This document shows positions 11,753 to 24,377 of a DNA stretch of 64,000 nt, one piece after another. The stretch lies in assembly GCF_000801105.2 (NCBI RefSeq), contig NC_079514.1, positions 4,340,001 through 4,404,000 of the forward strand, in the 5' to 3' direction. A model generated the notes under the pieces. It searched no databases and had not been told where the DNA came from. It worked only from the letters and a program-made list of their open reading frames with translations. Each line of letters begins with the position of its first letter. Within the stretch, counting starts at the first letter, position 1. This stretch comes from Raphanus sativus (Eukaryota; Streptophyta; Magnoliopsida; Brassicales; Brassicaceae). A program made the position numbers and the translations under genes.

Positions 11753-13202
11753 ATGGCGGTGAGCTGCGTAAGAACATCTTCAGAACAAGAACACACACCA
11801 AAACTAGACCTTGGTAATAGCCAGTCACCACTAATCTTCAACCCTTCAATGCTTAACCTCCAACCCAATATCCCAGACCAATTCATTTGGCCTGACCATG
11901 AGAAACCTTCCACCGAAGCCCCCGAGCTTGAAGTTCCCCTCATCGATCTCCAAGACTTCCTCTCCAATTCCTCTTCTCCCTCTGCCACTTTAGAAGCTTC
12001 CAGGCTCATCTCCGAGGCATGTAACAAGCACGGCTTCTTCCTCGTGGTCAATCACGGCATCAGCGAGGAGCTTATATCAGATGCTCATGAATACATGGCC
12101 CGCTTCTTCGATATGCCTCTCTCTGAGAAACAGAGGGTTCAGCGAAAACCCGGTGAGAGTTGTGGCTACGCGAGCAGTTTCACCGGTCGCTTCTCCACCA
12201 AGCTTCCATGGAAGGAAACCCTTTCTTTCCGGTTTTGCGACGACAAGAACAGCCCAAACACTGTTCAAGATTACTTCTGCCATGCGTTGGGACATGAGTT
12301 TGAGCCACTAGGGTAAAAGTTAAAACAGAGCAATAAACTATAAGATAAAGAAAACAAAAAACATCAAACCTTTAACATGTCCCTTGTCCTTTCCTCCTCT
12401 GCTTTTTATCTTTTATTAGAAAGATTAAAAAAAACAGAGCAAGAACCGGTTTTTTCTGTACCGAACCGGTTCAATCCCTGTACCGTGACATTAGAAGTCT
12501 TATGTTATTATTGGTTTGTGTTTGCAGGAAGGTGTATCAAGAGTACTGTGAGGCAATGAGTTTCTTGTCACTGAAGATCATGGAGCTTCTGGGGCTAAGT
12601 TTAGGCGTATCACGAGACTACTTTAGAGCGTTTTTCGAAGAAAATGATTCGATTATGAGACTGAACTACTACCCTCCATGTCAAAAACCAGATCTTACAT
12701 TAGGAACAGGACCTCATTGTGATCCAACTTCTCTCACCATCCTTCACCAAGACCATGTTAATGGTCTTCAAGTCCTTGTCGAAAATCAATGGCGTTCCAT
12801 TAGTCCCAACCCCAAGGCCTTTGTGGTCAATATCGGTGACACTTTCATGGTAACCATCGAAAGAAAAATCCCACTTCTTGGTTAGACATACACTACTATT
12901 GGCTAGGTTTCGGTATTATACTAAACCTTGTTTTGTAGGCTCTATCGAACAATAGATACAAGAGCTGCTTGCACCGGGCGGTGGTAAACAGCCGGAGCGA
13001 GAGGAAATCACTTGCGTTCTTCTTGTGTCCGAAAAAAGACAGAGTAGTGAAGCCACCAAGAGAGCTTTTGAACAGCATCACACCAAGGAGATACCCTGAC
13101 TTCACTTGGTCTATGTTGCTTGAGTTCACCCAGAAACACTATAGAGCAGACATGAACACTCTCCAGGCCTTCTCAGATTGGCTCACCGACAAGCCCATCT
13201 AA
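11753..13202 (+). CDS. GA20ox1: Gibberellin 20-oxidase, GA20ox1-like (copy 1)
   Basis: Exons 11753-12312, 12528-12849 and 12939-13202 give 381 residues, close to the Arabidopsis protein. This 2-oxoglutarate/Fe(II) dioxygenase successively oxidises C-20 of GA12 and GA53 to give C19 gibberellins (GA9, GA20) in the cytosol. Visible landmarks: LPWKET at 151-156, typical of GA20ox; NYYPPCQKP at 233-241; iron ligands H250 and D252 in GPHCD and H306; 2-oxoglutarate Arg in R316-K-S318. Both introns match GA20ox positions. Intron 2 extends the frame briefly but begins with a good GT donor. Neighbouring bHLH, kinase, SAP10 and ClpT1 genes favour the chromosome-4-type GA20ox1 over GA20ox2. GA20ox1 is classically repressed by active gibberellin; nothing here tests that. 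Confidence 0.95.
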
Positions 13203-16200
13203 TAAATAAAATAATATCTCTCTTTGTCTTGTTAATTACTATGTTCTTTATATTTCATGTATATGATAAGAGATCAATAACACGCTTAGCATTTCATTTA
13301 TTTTATTGATTACATACGACTACTAGACACATCAAGAAGATATAAGAACAACCGATCAAGATTATAACGAGGATATACATAGGGAGATAGGAGCATTTTC
13401 GGTCTAATAGCAGTTTAGGGAAGCATGATGGAGAATTAATACAGAAACAGTGAACATTGAGCAGATATCTAAGATAAGTAACTTTCACATGAATGCAAAT
13501 TAGGTCCATCAGACAGGTTACTTTAGAAACATAATACATGTCTTTGTACATTTTACAATATCATGTCAGGTTAACCTGCATAAACTCTATAAGAGAACGT
13601 GATGCCGCTCACAAGAAGTTTCTCCATAGCAAAAATTGAGAATAACAAAACTAAAGGCAAAAGCAGACAAAAATTTTTTTAAAAAAAAACGGAAAGAAGC
13701 AAAAAGACAATGCTATTTCAATGATTCAAAGTAGAGAGGATCCATGTTGCTCTATCTGTTCAAATCCATTCACTTAATGGATAGCTTTCTTATGCTTTGT
13801 CTTCTTATCCAGCTCACCCACCCCTTTCTTTTAAGAGAAACAAAACAAAATCTTGTATACATAAAATGTTTGATTGAAATTGACGCATGATCCTGATTGG
13901 ATTCTTATGACATAAATTTCAGTGTTTCGAATATCATGTATCTTTTGTTATATATAATGTGTGTGCTAATTTTTTTTCCTGAACAAAGGCTGTGTGTATG
14001 CTAATAGCTGGTTAGGATTAGATAGCACTAATTAAGATTTAGTTTGTTAGGTGGCGAAAAGAAATTCTTGTATATAAGAGCTAAAGTGTAAGCTTCTGTA
14101 AGCAGTGGCGAGGCTATATATGTTGAATGTGGGAGGGTACTTGCCCACCATGAACTTTAACATCAGTGCAATTTTGTAATGATTTTTTCTCTTGCCCGGT
14201 TAAAAATTCAAATTTACGAAGGTGTTACTCAGTTTTATAATTTTGCCTCGGATAAAAATTATCTCTAGACTGTAAGTATAATTAGAAAACTGTATTTATA
14301 CAAGAACTTGTGTATAAAACTATATATGTAGTTCGCATGAACAAACACAAAAGATATGTATCTTTTCACATTTTCACTTGATCATATAAGCTTTCAGAAT
14401 CCACTATATATATATGAAGATTAATCTTCAAGAATGATAGGACTTCGAACGTGTAAGATCGATTTTAGATTATATAATCTGTTGACAATTGAAATATTAA
14501 TAAAACATGATAATTATATGTATCTGAATCTGTATAAAAATTGTAAAGTGACTGAACCTCTACTTGGAGATTAGTCTCTCGGATATTTCATGTTAAACAA
14601 AAAAAAGTGTATAGGAGTAGAGGACCCATCAGCCATGCACGAGGAATACACGACTTGTAAGTGGACGCACGAATGAATTACCGGCCTTTTTGGGTCGACG
14701 TATCTCTAATACATGGGCTTTTAATAATATGAGAGTCCACTTATATTTTATAAGGCTGGTGGCCAACCGTCCATTTTAAATCTGAACCTGTCCGTTATCT
14801 AGCTGCTAATTTGGATATATTCTCTCTGACATGTGCCAGGGTAGAGATTTATTATCCGGTATCCAAATCCGATCTAAATCCACTCCAAAATTAGAATATT
14901 TGGAATGTCCAGATATGATAAAATATTTGATCTGTCAAATTTAAATTCGTATATTTTGATTTTAGTCTGATACAAATCTGTCAATAAATTTTATTAAAAT
15001 TCTAAAATGACACAAATGAAAATTTTACTGACAAGAAAATGGAGGCAGTATATCACTAAAAGATAGTTAAATTAAATGTCGGAGACAATCTTTATTGGGA
15101 CACAATCTGATTTGATGATTATGAATTTGTTTGACGGCAGCCCAAAGTTGATATGGAGTACTTAATTAATTTAGTTAAGGATAATTATATAACTAAAGAT
15201 ATCAAACGAACGAATATCAGGGAGATTTCAACAACTCATCATGCGTATCTCTTACTTAAGTGCGTAAAACATTTGAACTGCTGTCCACTTCGCTCAAGTT
15301 CGTGAGACTCATATAAAGAAGATTCAATTATATATAAATAACGAATTACTATTAATTAAAATTATACTTATGTGATTCTCTTTATATGCTTATTGGTATA
15401 CGTAGGAAACGAGGAGGCAAAAGAAACCAAGATTTTGGGGATATGTATAATAGTGTCGTATCGTAATCGTATCGTATCGTAAATTACAAAAGAAATGGAG
15501 ATTTTGTGATTGTATAAGTATACAAGATAATTTCTATAGTTTCTCATATATATTTAAATTGTTGAATAACAAACTAACAAGTATGATGATTAGAAAAATG
15601 AAAGGTGGCTCGATGCATTGAATTTAAGCTTTTCTTTATGGAAATAGCTCCTTTTCAGAACAATCATCGTGATTATCATTAACAATTTGTTTTTAATAGA
15701 CTGTTTTTAACAATTTGCGTATGTCGAAACTAGTATTTGTATAAGTAAGCAGGGTTTTCCCATTTTATTTTATTTTTTTGTAACAAAGGGTTTTCCCAAT
15801 TTTGCTTGCATGCAATATGGATTTTTTTCAAACTTATATCGAAGTTACTCAAGGAATAACGGTTGTTCTTTTACAATTTTTTGCAGTCTTATGTATTAAA
15901 ATCACAAAAATATCGCAGATATATAAAAAGTGATAATAATGGCGAGCAGAAATCACTAGCTAGGTTGGAAACAATCTTGCAGATTTTGGCCTATAGAGCC
16001 GAAAGATAGTTATCACCTACCCTGGCTTCACACTATATATCTATTCCATTATGCAGAGTTGAACATCGACACAACGATAATATTAACGCAAATCACTACA
16101 TGCTATATGGTCTGTTAATCTCATACGTTTCTGGATAAAATTAGGTTAGGTGGTACATGATGTTGTCGCCTTGGGCTTGTCTCCAGTAGGACTCAATGAT

Positions 16201-16873
16201 TCATGGGATATATATTACATAAAACCTTATATCCTTACACAAAAAAACGCATGAAAACATGACAATGGAATAATAAGCAAAACGTAAGGGAAGCACACAA
16301 CAAAAATCTTTACTGTGTGGGCGGTGAATGATGATGAACTTTATGACCTACTCGTACAAATCCTTTTCAAACATAAAGTACGTACCTGGACTTGTTTAAA
16401 CCTAAGATACGCCTCCTTTTAAGAATGACTTTCAAGTCCCGCTCCAAAGATGAAGTTTCATAAAGGCATTAGATATTTCTGCATTAGCATATTTATCATG
16501 AAAATAGTTAGAACTTAGAACATAGTTTTGTTGTAAAAATGTATGAAAAGAGTATACGTCATGTCCAACGTATATATATAACATATATTTGTGTTCCACT
16601 GATGCACTTGAAAGCATGTGAACATATTGTTCTATATATAGATTTCACATTAGGTGTATCAAGTTCATGAGCAAGAGAATAATCTATCTGGAGCAACGAA
16701 CATGTGGTATCAACGAAAACACCTTTTGTTTTATACCAAATCTACGAGCAAAAAAAAGAGCACTTGGAAAAGAGATAATATGATAAAGGAGTCTTTAGGA
16801 CTAAGAGTGTTATCATTCTTAATTATTAGTACCCCGTCGAAGGTATCAACTCCTCAACTAGCTTCTGCTGCAA
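13203..16873. other. Intergenic, no gene seen
   Basis: AT-rich. The first roughly 460 bp matches copy 2, where a Copia element splits it. Beyond about 13,665 the partner would lie past the window. It holds a short CGTATCGTA tandem near 15,456-15,480. The old third exon of the bHLH gene extends as untranslated sequence to 16,826. No complete transposon ends were found. Confidence 0.55.
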
Positions 16874-17708
16874 CTAAGCTAAGTCCAAGCATCCAAAACT
16901 ATTAACCTGTAAAAAATATAACTAAATATAGTGATGAAAACCCCTAAGATTAATTTCAGTTGAACTGGCATGTTGTAACCATTAAACATACCTCGACTCT
17001 AATAGTGTGTATGAGACTCTCATTAACTCTTGTGGTGAGAGAGCTGATGACTTCAAGCCCTAGCTCCTGAAGTACCTCAAGCACTCTTGAGAGTGGTAAA
17101 GCTTGGGGTCCTAACGAATTGCTACTCACCACCACTTCGAAACCGCTCACGCATGGTTGCACTAACACACTCGCCGGAACCGAATTGCCTAACTCGGATG
17201 CAGTTCCTGCTAGATCCGGATTCGATTTATAACATGTTTCTCGGCTTAGCTCGTCTCTTCTTGCACTGAGTTCTTTAATCCTTGTTTCCGTGTCCTTAAT
17301 AAAATTCACCGCTCCACTTACATGTTCCGAAACAGCTCTCTTCCCCTAAAAGTTCAAGGGATGAGGTTATACAAAAAAAAAGACATATTCGTAACCCTAG
17401 AAGCCAAATCTCACCAAATCTTGGTTTCTTGTTTGAACAATTGATATAAGGAAAAAAGCGCAAAAGTGAGTAAGAGTATGAACCTTGATGTATTGAAGAG
17501 GTAGGTGATCACGAAGAGAAGCAAAAAGTGTAGCCATTTCTTGTCTTCTCTGGCGTTCGATGTCGCGGTGGAGAAGCTTCTTCTTCTGCTTATTGTCAAC
17601 TGTTCTTTGGGGGATATCGGAGCCACCACTGCCACCGTCGCCGGCTGAGACAATTAATGGCATATGTCCCTGGTACCCTTTCGGATTAGGATTCTGATAA
17701 GGATCCAT
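16874..17708 (-). CDS. bHLH transcription factor, At4g25410/bHLH126-like, C-terminally truncated
   Basis: Minus-strand exons 17708-17484, 17345-16992 and 16906-16874 give about 203 residues. Start MDPYQNPNP was chosen over an upstream in-frame Met (17,744) because it matches the remembered Arabidopsis N terminus. The basic region has the H-E-R pattern (H47, E51, R55 in HRDIERQRRQEM) used for E-box contact, followed by helix-loop-helix across the first intron (LPLQYIK / GKRAVSEHV). The C-terminal half is ACT-like (LEVLQELGLEVISS). In exon 3 the frame reads VNSFGCLDLA then TAG, and continues in frame as LQQKLVEELIPSTGY to a stop at 16,826-16,828. Arabidopsis has Trp at this point (TGG to TAG). 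The last 16 residues are therefore lost; DNA binding and dimerisation should be intact. Partners and targets are unknown. Confidence 0.82.
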
Positions 17709-20700
17709 ATATAGTTTAATAACTTTGAGCTTGAGCAAAGCCAAATCTCCCTAGGATTTGTGATTAGGATTTATTCTATTGTTTACTCGTTTTTTTTCCG
17801 AAGTATGGTGCCTTAAAGGCTTAAAGAAACAAATGGTTCCCTCTGTCTCCTTAGGTGAGAGGGAAGACCATTCCCATTCATTTAATATATAAATACTCAT
17901 TCGGAAGACCAAATAATACAGCTTCCGGCACTACCTTTTCAACATAAATCTTTTTTCCTACGAAATTTGGTTTTTAGTTTAAAAATATTTTTCAGATGCG
18001 TCGGCATCGAGTCCTTGGCCGGTTGGCACTGTAAAAACATTTTTATTCATTAAATTGGTAAAGCGTTTTGCAGCTTTACAAACTAGGCATCAATGGTGTG
18101 TAGTGTAAACACTCATCTATCATCCTAAAAGAACTAAGAACATGATTAATGTGGAGACCCTTGATAGGTTCTTAATAAACGTTTGATTAATAAATTTAAG
18201 TGAAATAGTTTAAAGCACTAAAAAATGTTTCTTATGTCCCTTATCTAAGAGAATGTTTTTAGTTAAAAGTTATTTTTCAATTTCTAATTACACTAAGATA
18301 CTTCCATAAGAAACTGCATTTAATCATATGATCTAACTTTGCTGATTGTTGTAATATACAAAATTAAACTTCGTAGTGACACAGTGGATATTAACACAAA
18401 ATCTAAGCTACATATTTTAGTTAGCTAAAAAGTTAATTTTGCAACAAAAAGAAATTAACCTTTTATAATTGGAATTATATATTAAGCTACATTACAATAT
18501 AAACTGCTATATTGATATTGTACACAAAAGAAAGAGCAGCTATAAAAATGAGACAGGCTAATGAGCCGATTACTGGCATAGAACAATAAAAATTAGAAAA
18601 ATCAATATGATAAAATAGTTATAAATGATATACGGATAATAAAAAGCAGTGAGACAAACAATAAGAAACTAAATTTCATATTATTAGTATTTATTGTTCA
18701 ATCATATTAGTCAAATTATACACTAAGAATTAGGCAAATGCATCCTTTTTGACATCAAATATCAATGTCAAACTGACAAAATGTACATAAAAATGTGCCT
18801 TTACCTACATTTTCCCTTTGAATTTATGGGCTTACTCACACAATAATCGTGAGAAACTAGGGTGTTAAACCATCTAAAATATACATTTCTATATTTTTTC
18901 TCTAAAATTGAGATTTTTATTATAGAAATAGATTTACTCCAATGTATATTTTTATAATAAAAATTATATCTTAGAGGTGAATATAGGAAAATTTTATTTT
19001 TTCTTTTTATATTTAGAGAAGAAAATAACAATTTTCAATATTTTCTCATATTTAGGTTATGTACAATGGTTCAGTTATTCAACATTTTTTTTTCCTTTTT
19101 AACATTCCACATCATCTTCTCTTTCTTTCACCTAATTATTCAATACTCACATTATTTTTAACCCATACAATAGTTTTGTTTAATAAAGTTAAACATCCTA
19201 TCCCACTATTTTCATTCATACTTTTTATTCTTTATAATCTAATACATATTAATAATAATTTTGATTATAATTAATTTAAATAATTAAAATTACATAGTTC
19301 TTAACAAATTTTAAGACAAAATAATATTATAGCTAACACATTTTTTTTTCTATGTCCAAATCAAATGAACCAAATATCTATGTATAGAGTGTGAAAATTT
19401 ATGAATTTGATATAAATAGTCTTATAGAAATATATTATTTGATATAAGATAGTTGATTTTAAAAACTAGGATAAACTAAAAAAACTATGAAATCTAAAAA
19501 CCAACAGTGTGTACTTGTACCAATGAAAGTATTATCTTTTTAAACAAACAAAAAAAACACATTTTCGACAACTTTATTGAATTTGTGCTGTGAAAATTGA
19601 ACCAAAATAATTATGTAGCTCCCATATTTTTTTTTATTCAACTAGTTGAATAAATTAAACTAGGTCGAATCCACATATGATTTTCCAGTTATTCAACACC
19701 TTCGATATAAATGTTCAACAATTGAATATTTTTTCCAACAAACCCATTGTAACTAGTCTAAATAGAGTAATGCTATTATAAAAATATACATTAGAATAAC
19801 ACCCTTTTTTTTTGAACACTCATTAGAATAACACCCTAGATGGTAAAAGCACATTTATATTATAAAAATATACATTAAAGTAAATCAACCTTTAAAATAG
19901 AGTTTTTTTATTTAGGAGAAAATACAGAAACAGAAATAGAAGGAGATTGACGATGGTTCTAGCGGCGTAATGGTAATATAAGGGATTTTTTTTTTTGAAA
20001 CTTTTTTCATTGTTTTTTTTTTTGAAACAAAATATAAGGGATTGTTTTGCTCAAAAAGAAGGGTTGGTTTCCTTGTGTACAGGATTCAAACCATCCTTGA
20101 TATGAAGAATTATTTTTTAAATTAAAATTTTTGAAGGTTGATTTTTCACCTATAAAAATGATGGGCCTAAGACTCAGATATCAAAAAGAAAAAAAAACTG
20201 GGAAGAATTAAAGGATTCATCCATTTGACATCTGTGGACGTTGAATGTCAACTGTGTCCTAAGTTTCGGATACATGAAATATAAGTGATCAAGTTTCAGC
20301 CGTAGATATTGTGATGGTTGCATGTGAGATCTCTGCTTTTGATGTGCACCTGCTCATACTGCCACTACTCTTATTATTCACATCTTATATATTATTAAAC
20401 GGTCCATATCCATTGCGTATCAGGTATATAATGTATATTATTCTGCTTAAGAAGATACTATGTATTATGATTTGATAAAAATACAATGATATCCTTCCAA
20501 TAGTTCCATGTTTTGCTTCTTTGTTTATAACGGGAAGCTTTTTGGTAAAGGTTATCCTTTCAATGGCAAAACAAATCCTCTTCTGTCATGAATCCCCTGT
20601 CACCTTTTTACATGTAGTCCACTATATTTATATTTAGATATTTGGATTTTGGAGCTTTTAATATCTTTTGAAAGTTTAACCAATCCGATTTATTTATTGG

Positions 20701-21357
20701 GGATGTTTAATTTGGTCTTTAAAGATTGTGGTCAGAATATTGGATCACTTCATTTATTTGTTGTGTTTCACAGGTTGACTATTTCAGATGATACGAATAT
20801 ATGATTAGCATTATTCGTACATGTCAAAGGTGGCGCATGCATATCAATCATCTATTATACTTACGAGAATTAAAGGAAATTAATGAGAACTAGGCTAGAC
20901 AGTTTTAATGGAGTTTTTCCTAATCTTCCCTTTTGGTGCGCGAGCATCGGAGGCGGGCTTTAATTAGAAAACCATAAACTTTTTGCTGAACTCTTGACTA
21001 GAATCATTTACAAAAAAAAAAACTCTTTACTAGAATATATACCAAACGTTTGGGGCAAGACCATAAATCCACGTTTCCAGCGGATTTATTTATTTACAGA
21101 TTTCAGCCATATCTGTTTTAAATACTGCCTTAGTTTACTGGTAAGATTCCAAGAAAGTCTTTGTTTGAACAATCCAGATTCGAGTTTTCTATAGTACATA
21201 TTTTCTCTCTATTTTTTCCAAAAATAGCCACATTTTATTCTAGTTTTATAATACCTAGGACCAACTCTGTGTGTAGTTTTTAGCAAAAAAACTCTGTGTG
21301 TAGTTTCATTTCATGCATCGTTGTAATGCTTTGAACGACTCGCCAAGCTAGTTATGT
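17709..21357. other. Intergenic, no gene seen
   Basis: Very AT-rich. Around 19,057-19,750 there is a possible degenerate MITE: outer segments containing GTTATGTACAATGG and CCCATTGTAAC face each other, but no clear target duplication was found. Segments near 18,880-18,960 and 19,780-19,900 share ATATACATT-type words, suggesting old related repeats. No reading frame is convincing. Confidence 0.5.
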
Positions 21358-21365
21358 GCCAATCC

Positions 21366-21696
21366 CAGTGGCGTCCCTGGACAGAGCGAGATGAAACATA
21401 GGCTTTGGGCCCCAGCTTCTATAAGGCCCCTAATTTGTAACGTTTACTTTTTTAAGCTTTAAGAAGAAGAGTAGCCGATAGAAGAAATGGAATAAAGGTA
21501 GGTAGTATATTGTAAATAAACTGGGTTTCACAACTAATTATAAGAATTAAAAATATTAGTTTTCTACTACAACGTTTCTTTTTCTTTATTTTTTTCCTTT
21601 TTGGACAACCTCTTCTTATTTTTTCTTCTCTCAAGATTCATTAAGGCCCCCGTTTTGTTGTTGTTTAAGGCCCCAAGTAGCACAGGACCGCCCCTG
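21366..21696. mobile_element. hAT-type MITE with 8-bp target duplication
   Basis: Flanked by a perfect 8-bp direct repeat GCCAATCC at 21,358-21,365 and 21,697-21,704. The ends are CAGTGGCGTCCCTGGAC and the complement of GACCGCCCCTG (CAGGGGCGGTC), a typical hAT terminus. Sub-terminal GGCCCC words recur on both sides. At 331 bp it is non-autonomous. Confidence 0.88.
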
Positions 21697-21704
21697 GCCA
21701 ATCC

Positions 21705-22946
21705 AGTCGTTTGAGTTGGTACATAGTCGGCCCCAAAACTAAAATAATTAATAAGAACTTTGATAAATTGTTATTTTTAAATATGATTTGAAGTTTTCCA
21801 TCTACATAAATTAGTTCTTAAAAATTGTGGGTTTAATGTCAATATTTTATTTCGTTATACTGGATTCACAGCCTCATCAAACTTGCATTAGTGCGGCCTA
21901 GTATGGTTTGGTTGCAGTCTAGATTTTGCATATATGACTCAATTAAAAAGAGATACAGTATTCTAAAAGTTTAAAGAGAGAGGTTATAAGGTTAATTGGT
22001 AAGAGATGTAGATGCTGTAGAAAATCATTTTTTAAAGTCAATTTTGTAAAACAATCATGTTTTAGATTTTAAAAAATAAATCTACAGCAAAAAAATTAAA
22101 AAGAAATATATTAGTTTTAGAAATCAAATTTCTACACCTTTTATTTAGTGATTTCAATTGTCTTTGAAATTAAATCTACAAAAAAAACACAGCCAAAAAA
22201 CTTACATACTAATTTTTTTTTAAAAAACATAAAGTTACAGTCTTTACCAATCAATTCCTATATCATTGCATTTCAAAACAACATAATGTATGTTCGCTTC
22301 AAACAGATATCTTGTTGCGATTTAGAGGAAGACATAAATCAAGTTATATTTAACAGTTGGCTTGTTATTAAGAGGGATACAGATCACATGTTAGTGTCAT
22401 TACATTCACAATACCGACTTTGTCGATCGATCATCCTTTCTAAGACCCGTCTCTATTGCCCTATTGTTATTACTGCTAAAGTAAAATAATAACTTATATT
22501 TCAAAATACTCGAACAACTTTTAGAAAATGTACCAAAAGGTGGTCAATAATGGTAGTGTGATCTGGGAGTATCTGATGCACCAGCTCCTTCCTGTCTTAT
22601 AAAATTAGAAATTGGACGCACGTTTTTCTGTCTGACCAAATGTCTCACATTAAAATTCAAATCCATGGTTGTCATGAAAAAAATGATTATGCAAAGTTCC
22701 TGATAACACACATAACGCCTTGTAGGAACGTAAAACTAAAATAAACAAAAGATATCTCTTTGGACTTTTCGATCGGACGGTGGCAAGCAAGAGCCGCTAT
22801 TGCTACAGTAGCTACTAAATTATTCCAGATGTTTGCTTCGAGAAAAAGTTTGTTCAAACAAATTAATTATAACATGCTACATCCGAAAAAATTTACTTAC
22901 ATCTATACTATTATTTGCATAGTAAATTTGCTTATTTATTATATTC
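21705..22946. other. Intergenic, no gene seen
   Basis: AT-rich. A 113-codon frame at 22,148-22,489 has biased, Lys/Asn/Ile-rich composition and no recognisable motif, so I treat it as chance. Confidence 0.5.
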
Positions 22947-23302
22947 TCCATGGTTTTAGATGATTTTGCTTATTTACCATGCTTTTATGATTTTGATTAA
23001 TAAATCACTAATTTAAATTTATACAATTTAACAAAAAATTACAAAATAATAAATAGAAATGAGGATTTTGATAGCACTCTAAATATTTTACTTGATCCAA
23101 TCTTTAATATAAAATAATCTTTTCGAATTTATAATTTTCATATTTTTCCATGATTTTAAGTATTTTGCTTATTTGTTATGTTTTTATGATTTTGATAATG
23201 AATCATCAATTTAAATTTGTAGATTTTTTTGAATTTTATAAGATAATAAGTCGAAATAAATATCATGATAGAATTATAAATATTTTACTTGATCCAATAA
23301 TT
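22947..23302. repeat. Diverged direct repeat, unit about 200 bp
   Basis: Two units begin with CCATG(G/A)TTTTA at about 22,948 and 23,148, share TTTTGCTTATTT, ATGATTTTGAT and AATTTAAATTT, and end with TATTTTACTTGATCCAAT. They are imperfect and AT-rich. This is probably part of an old non-autonomous element whose termini I could not define. Confidence 0.6.
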
Positions 23303-24377
23303 ATTGGAGTATTTCTATTCCCCGTCTTATGTGATAAATTCTAACAAAACAATTTCTTCGTAGTTATATCCTCGGATTCAAGCATACTAACCATCTCAAT
23401 TAAAAAACGATTTACTGAATTAAAGAAAGAAATCAAATATTAACTCCACGAATTTGTATATTTTCTTAACAATTTCTTTAAAAAATTTCTACTCATTTTA
23501 TTATTGTTTATACATTTTATGTTTTTAAATTTTCAATCAGAAAATTGTTGAGTTGGTAAATACCGTCACGTGTCAACTAAAATATTGCAAGAGTTGAGTA
23601 TAATTATATCAAGAAAGAATGATAATAAAGATAAAGTAATGGATAGATGATGATCTTTTGTATTAGGTTGATCATATAATCGAAGCTAATGGCCAAGAAA
23701 AAGGTCGACAACAGTGGTTAACTATTGGATAGAGAATGATCTTTCTGCATATGCTATGTTTGGCCATGTATCTGAAGCTGATGGCCAGCAAAGTGATTAT
23801 TCTTAAACACTGAATCACCCGTTCCACTTAACTCGTCTGGCATACTGCAGGTACAGGTTATATATTTGGTAGTTACTGAAAGACTTATTTTGTTATTCCA
23901 CGCTAAGTGGAACGGTATGTTTAAAAAGGAGACGACTCTGTAAAAATGTTCTGAAGTTTCCAAATAGGTCTCGAACTCTTATAAAGAAGGAAATAGAAAT
24001 ACTACTTGAGGATAATGTCTTATGATTGGTCTTGTAAAGGTTTTTAATAACATCTATTGGGAGTTCTTTAGTAACACCTTGGAGGTCTTAAATTTTGAAG
24101 TACATTTAACATCTTCCGAGTCTGGATTGCATTCTGATTGTCTCTGGTTCTCTTTCCTTAAGATTTTTTTCAACAGAAAAAAAAATGTATTTCTTTGCGA
24201 CTGTCAAACGTACAAGAAAAAGGTTGAAATATGGTGTGATCCCGATATTTCCCTATTTCAAAATCTGCAAACACACAGATAGACACAAATACACAGTACA
24301 AGTGCAAATAAACTAGCTATATACTGCGTTTTGGGTTCGACAAGTTAAAACAATCCGCTAAGGAAACGTTTACTTCA
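23303..24377. other. Intergenic, no gene seen
   Basis: It contains a short inverted repeat, CCGTTCCACTTA near 23,819 and its complement TAAGTGGAACGG near 23,904. It also contains two related stretches about 100 bp apart with the words GAAGCTAATGGCCA and GAAGCTGATGGCCA. This may be transposon debris; no gene was recognised. Confidence 0.45.

Larger units (their letters stand above)
1..13665 (+). repeat. Segmental duplication, copy 1 (tRNA-Lys, MADS, GA20ox)
   Basis: Colinear with about 40,944-64,000. The match covers coding exons, introns and intergenic DNA, with scattered substitutions and clean insertion differences. It is already present at base 1, so the true left edge lies outside the window. 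The homology is still running at the window end, where copy 2 reaches the equivalent of about 13,665. The copies differ by transposon insertions (listed separately) and by small indels, such as about 130 bp at 1,257-1,390 that copy 2 lacks. Confidence 0.97.

Noticed and set aside
12850..12938. Premature stop in GA20ox exon 2 (reading through FMVTIERK to a stop)
   Set aside because: This is intron 2. A GT donor after ATG and a TTTGTAG acceptor restore [16 protein letters not shown] in frame.
14100..14270. Transposon end starting AGTGGCGAGGCTATATATG
   Set aside because: It looks like a hAT or LINE fragment, but no second end or target duplication was found.
19057..19750. MITE with GTTATGTACAATGG ends
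   Set aside because: The ends face each other, but no direct repeat flanks them and internal pairing is weak. Left as unproven.
22148..22489. 113-codon open frame
   Set aside because: AT-driven composition, no motif, no flanking signals; expected by chance in this base composition.
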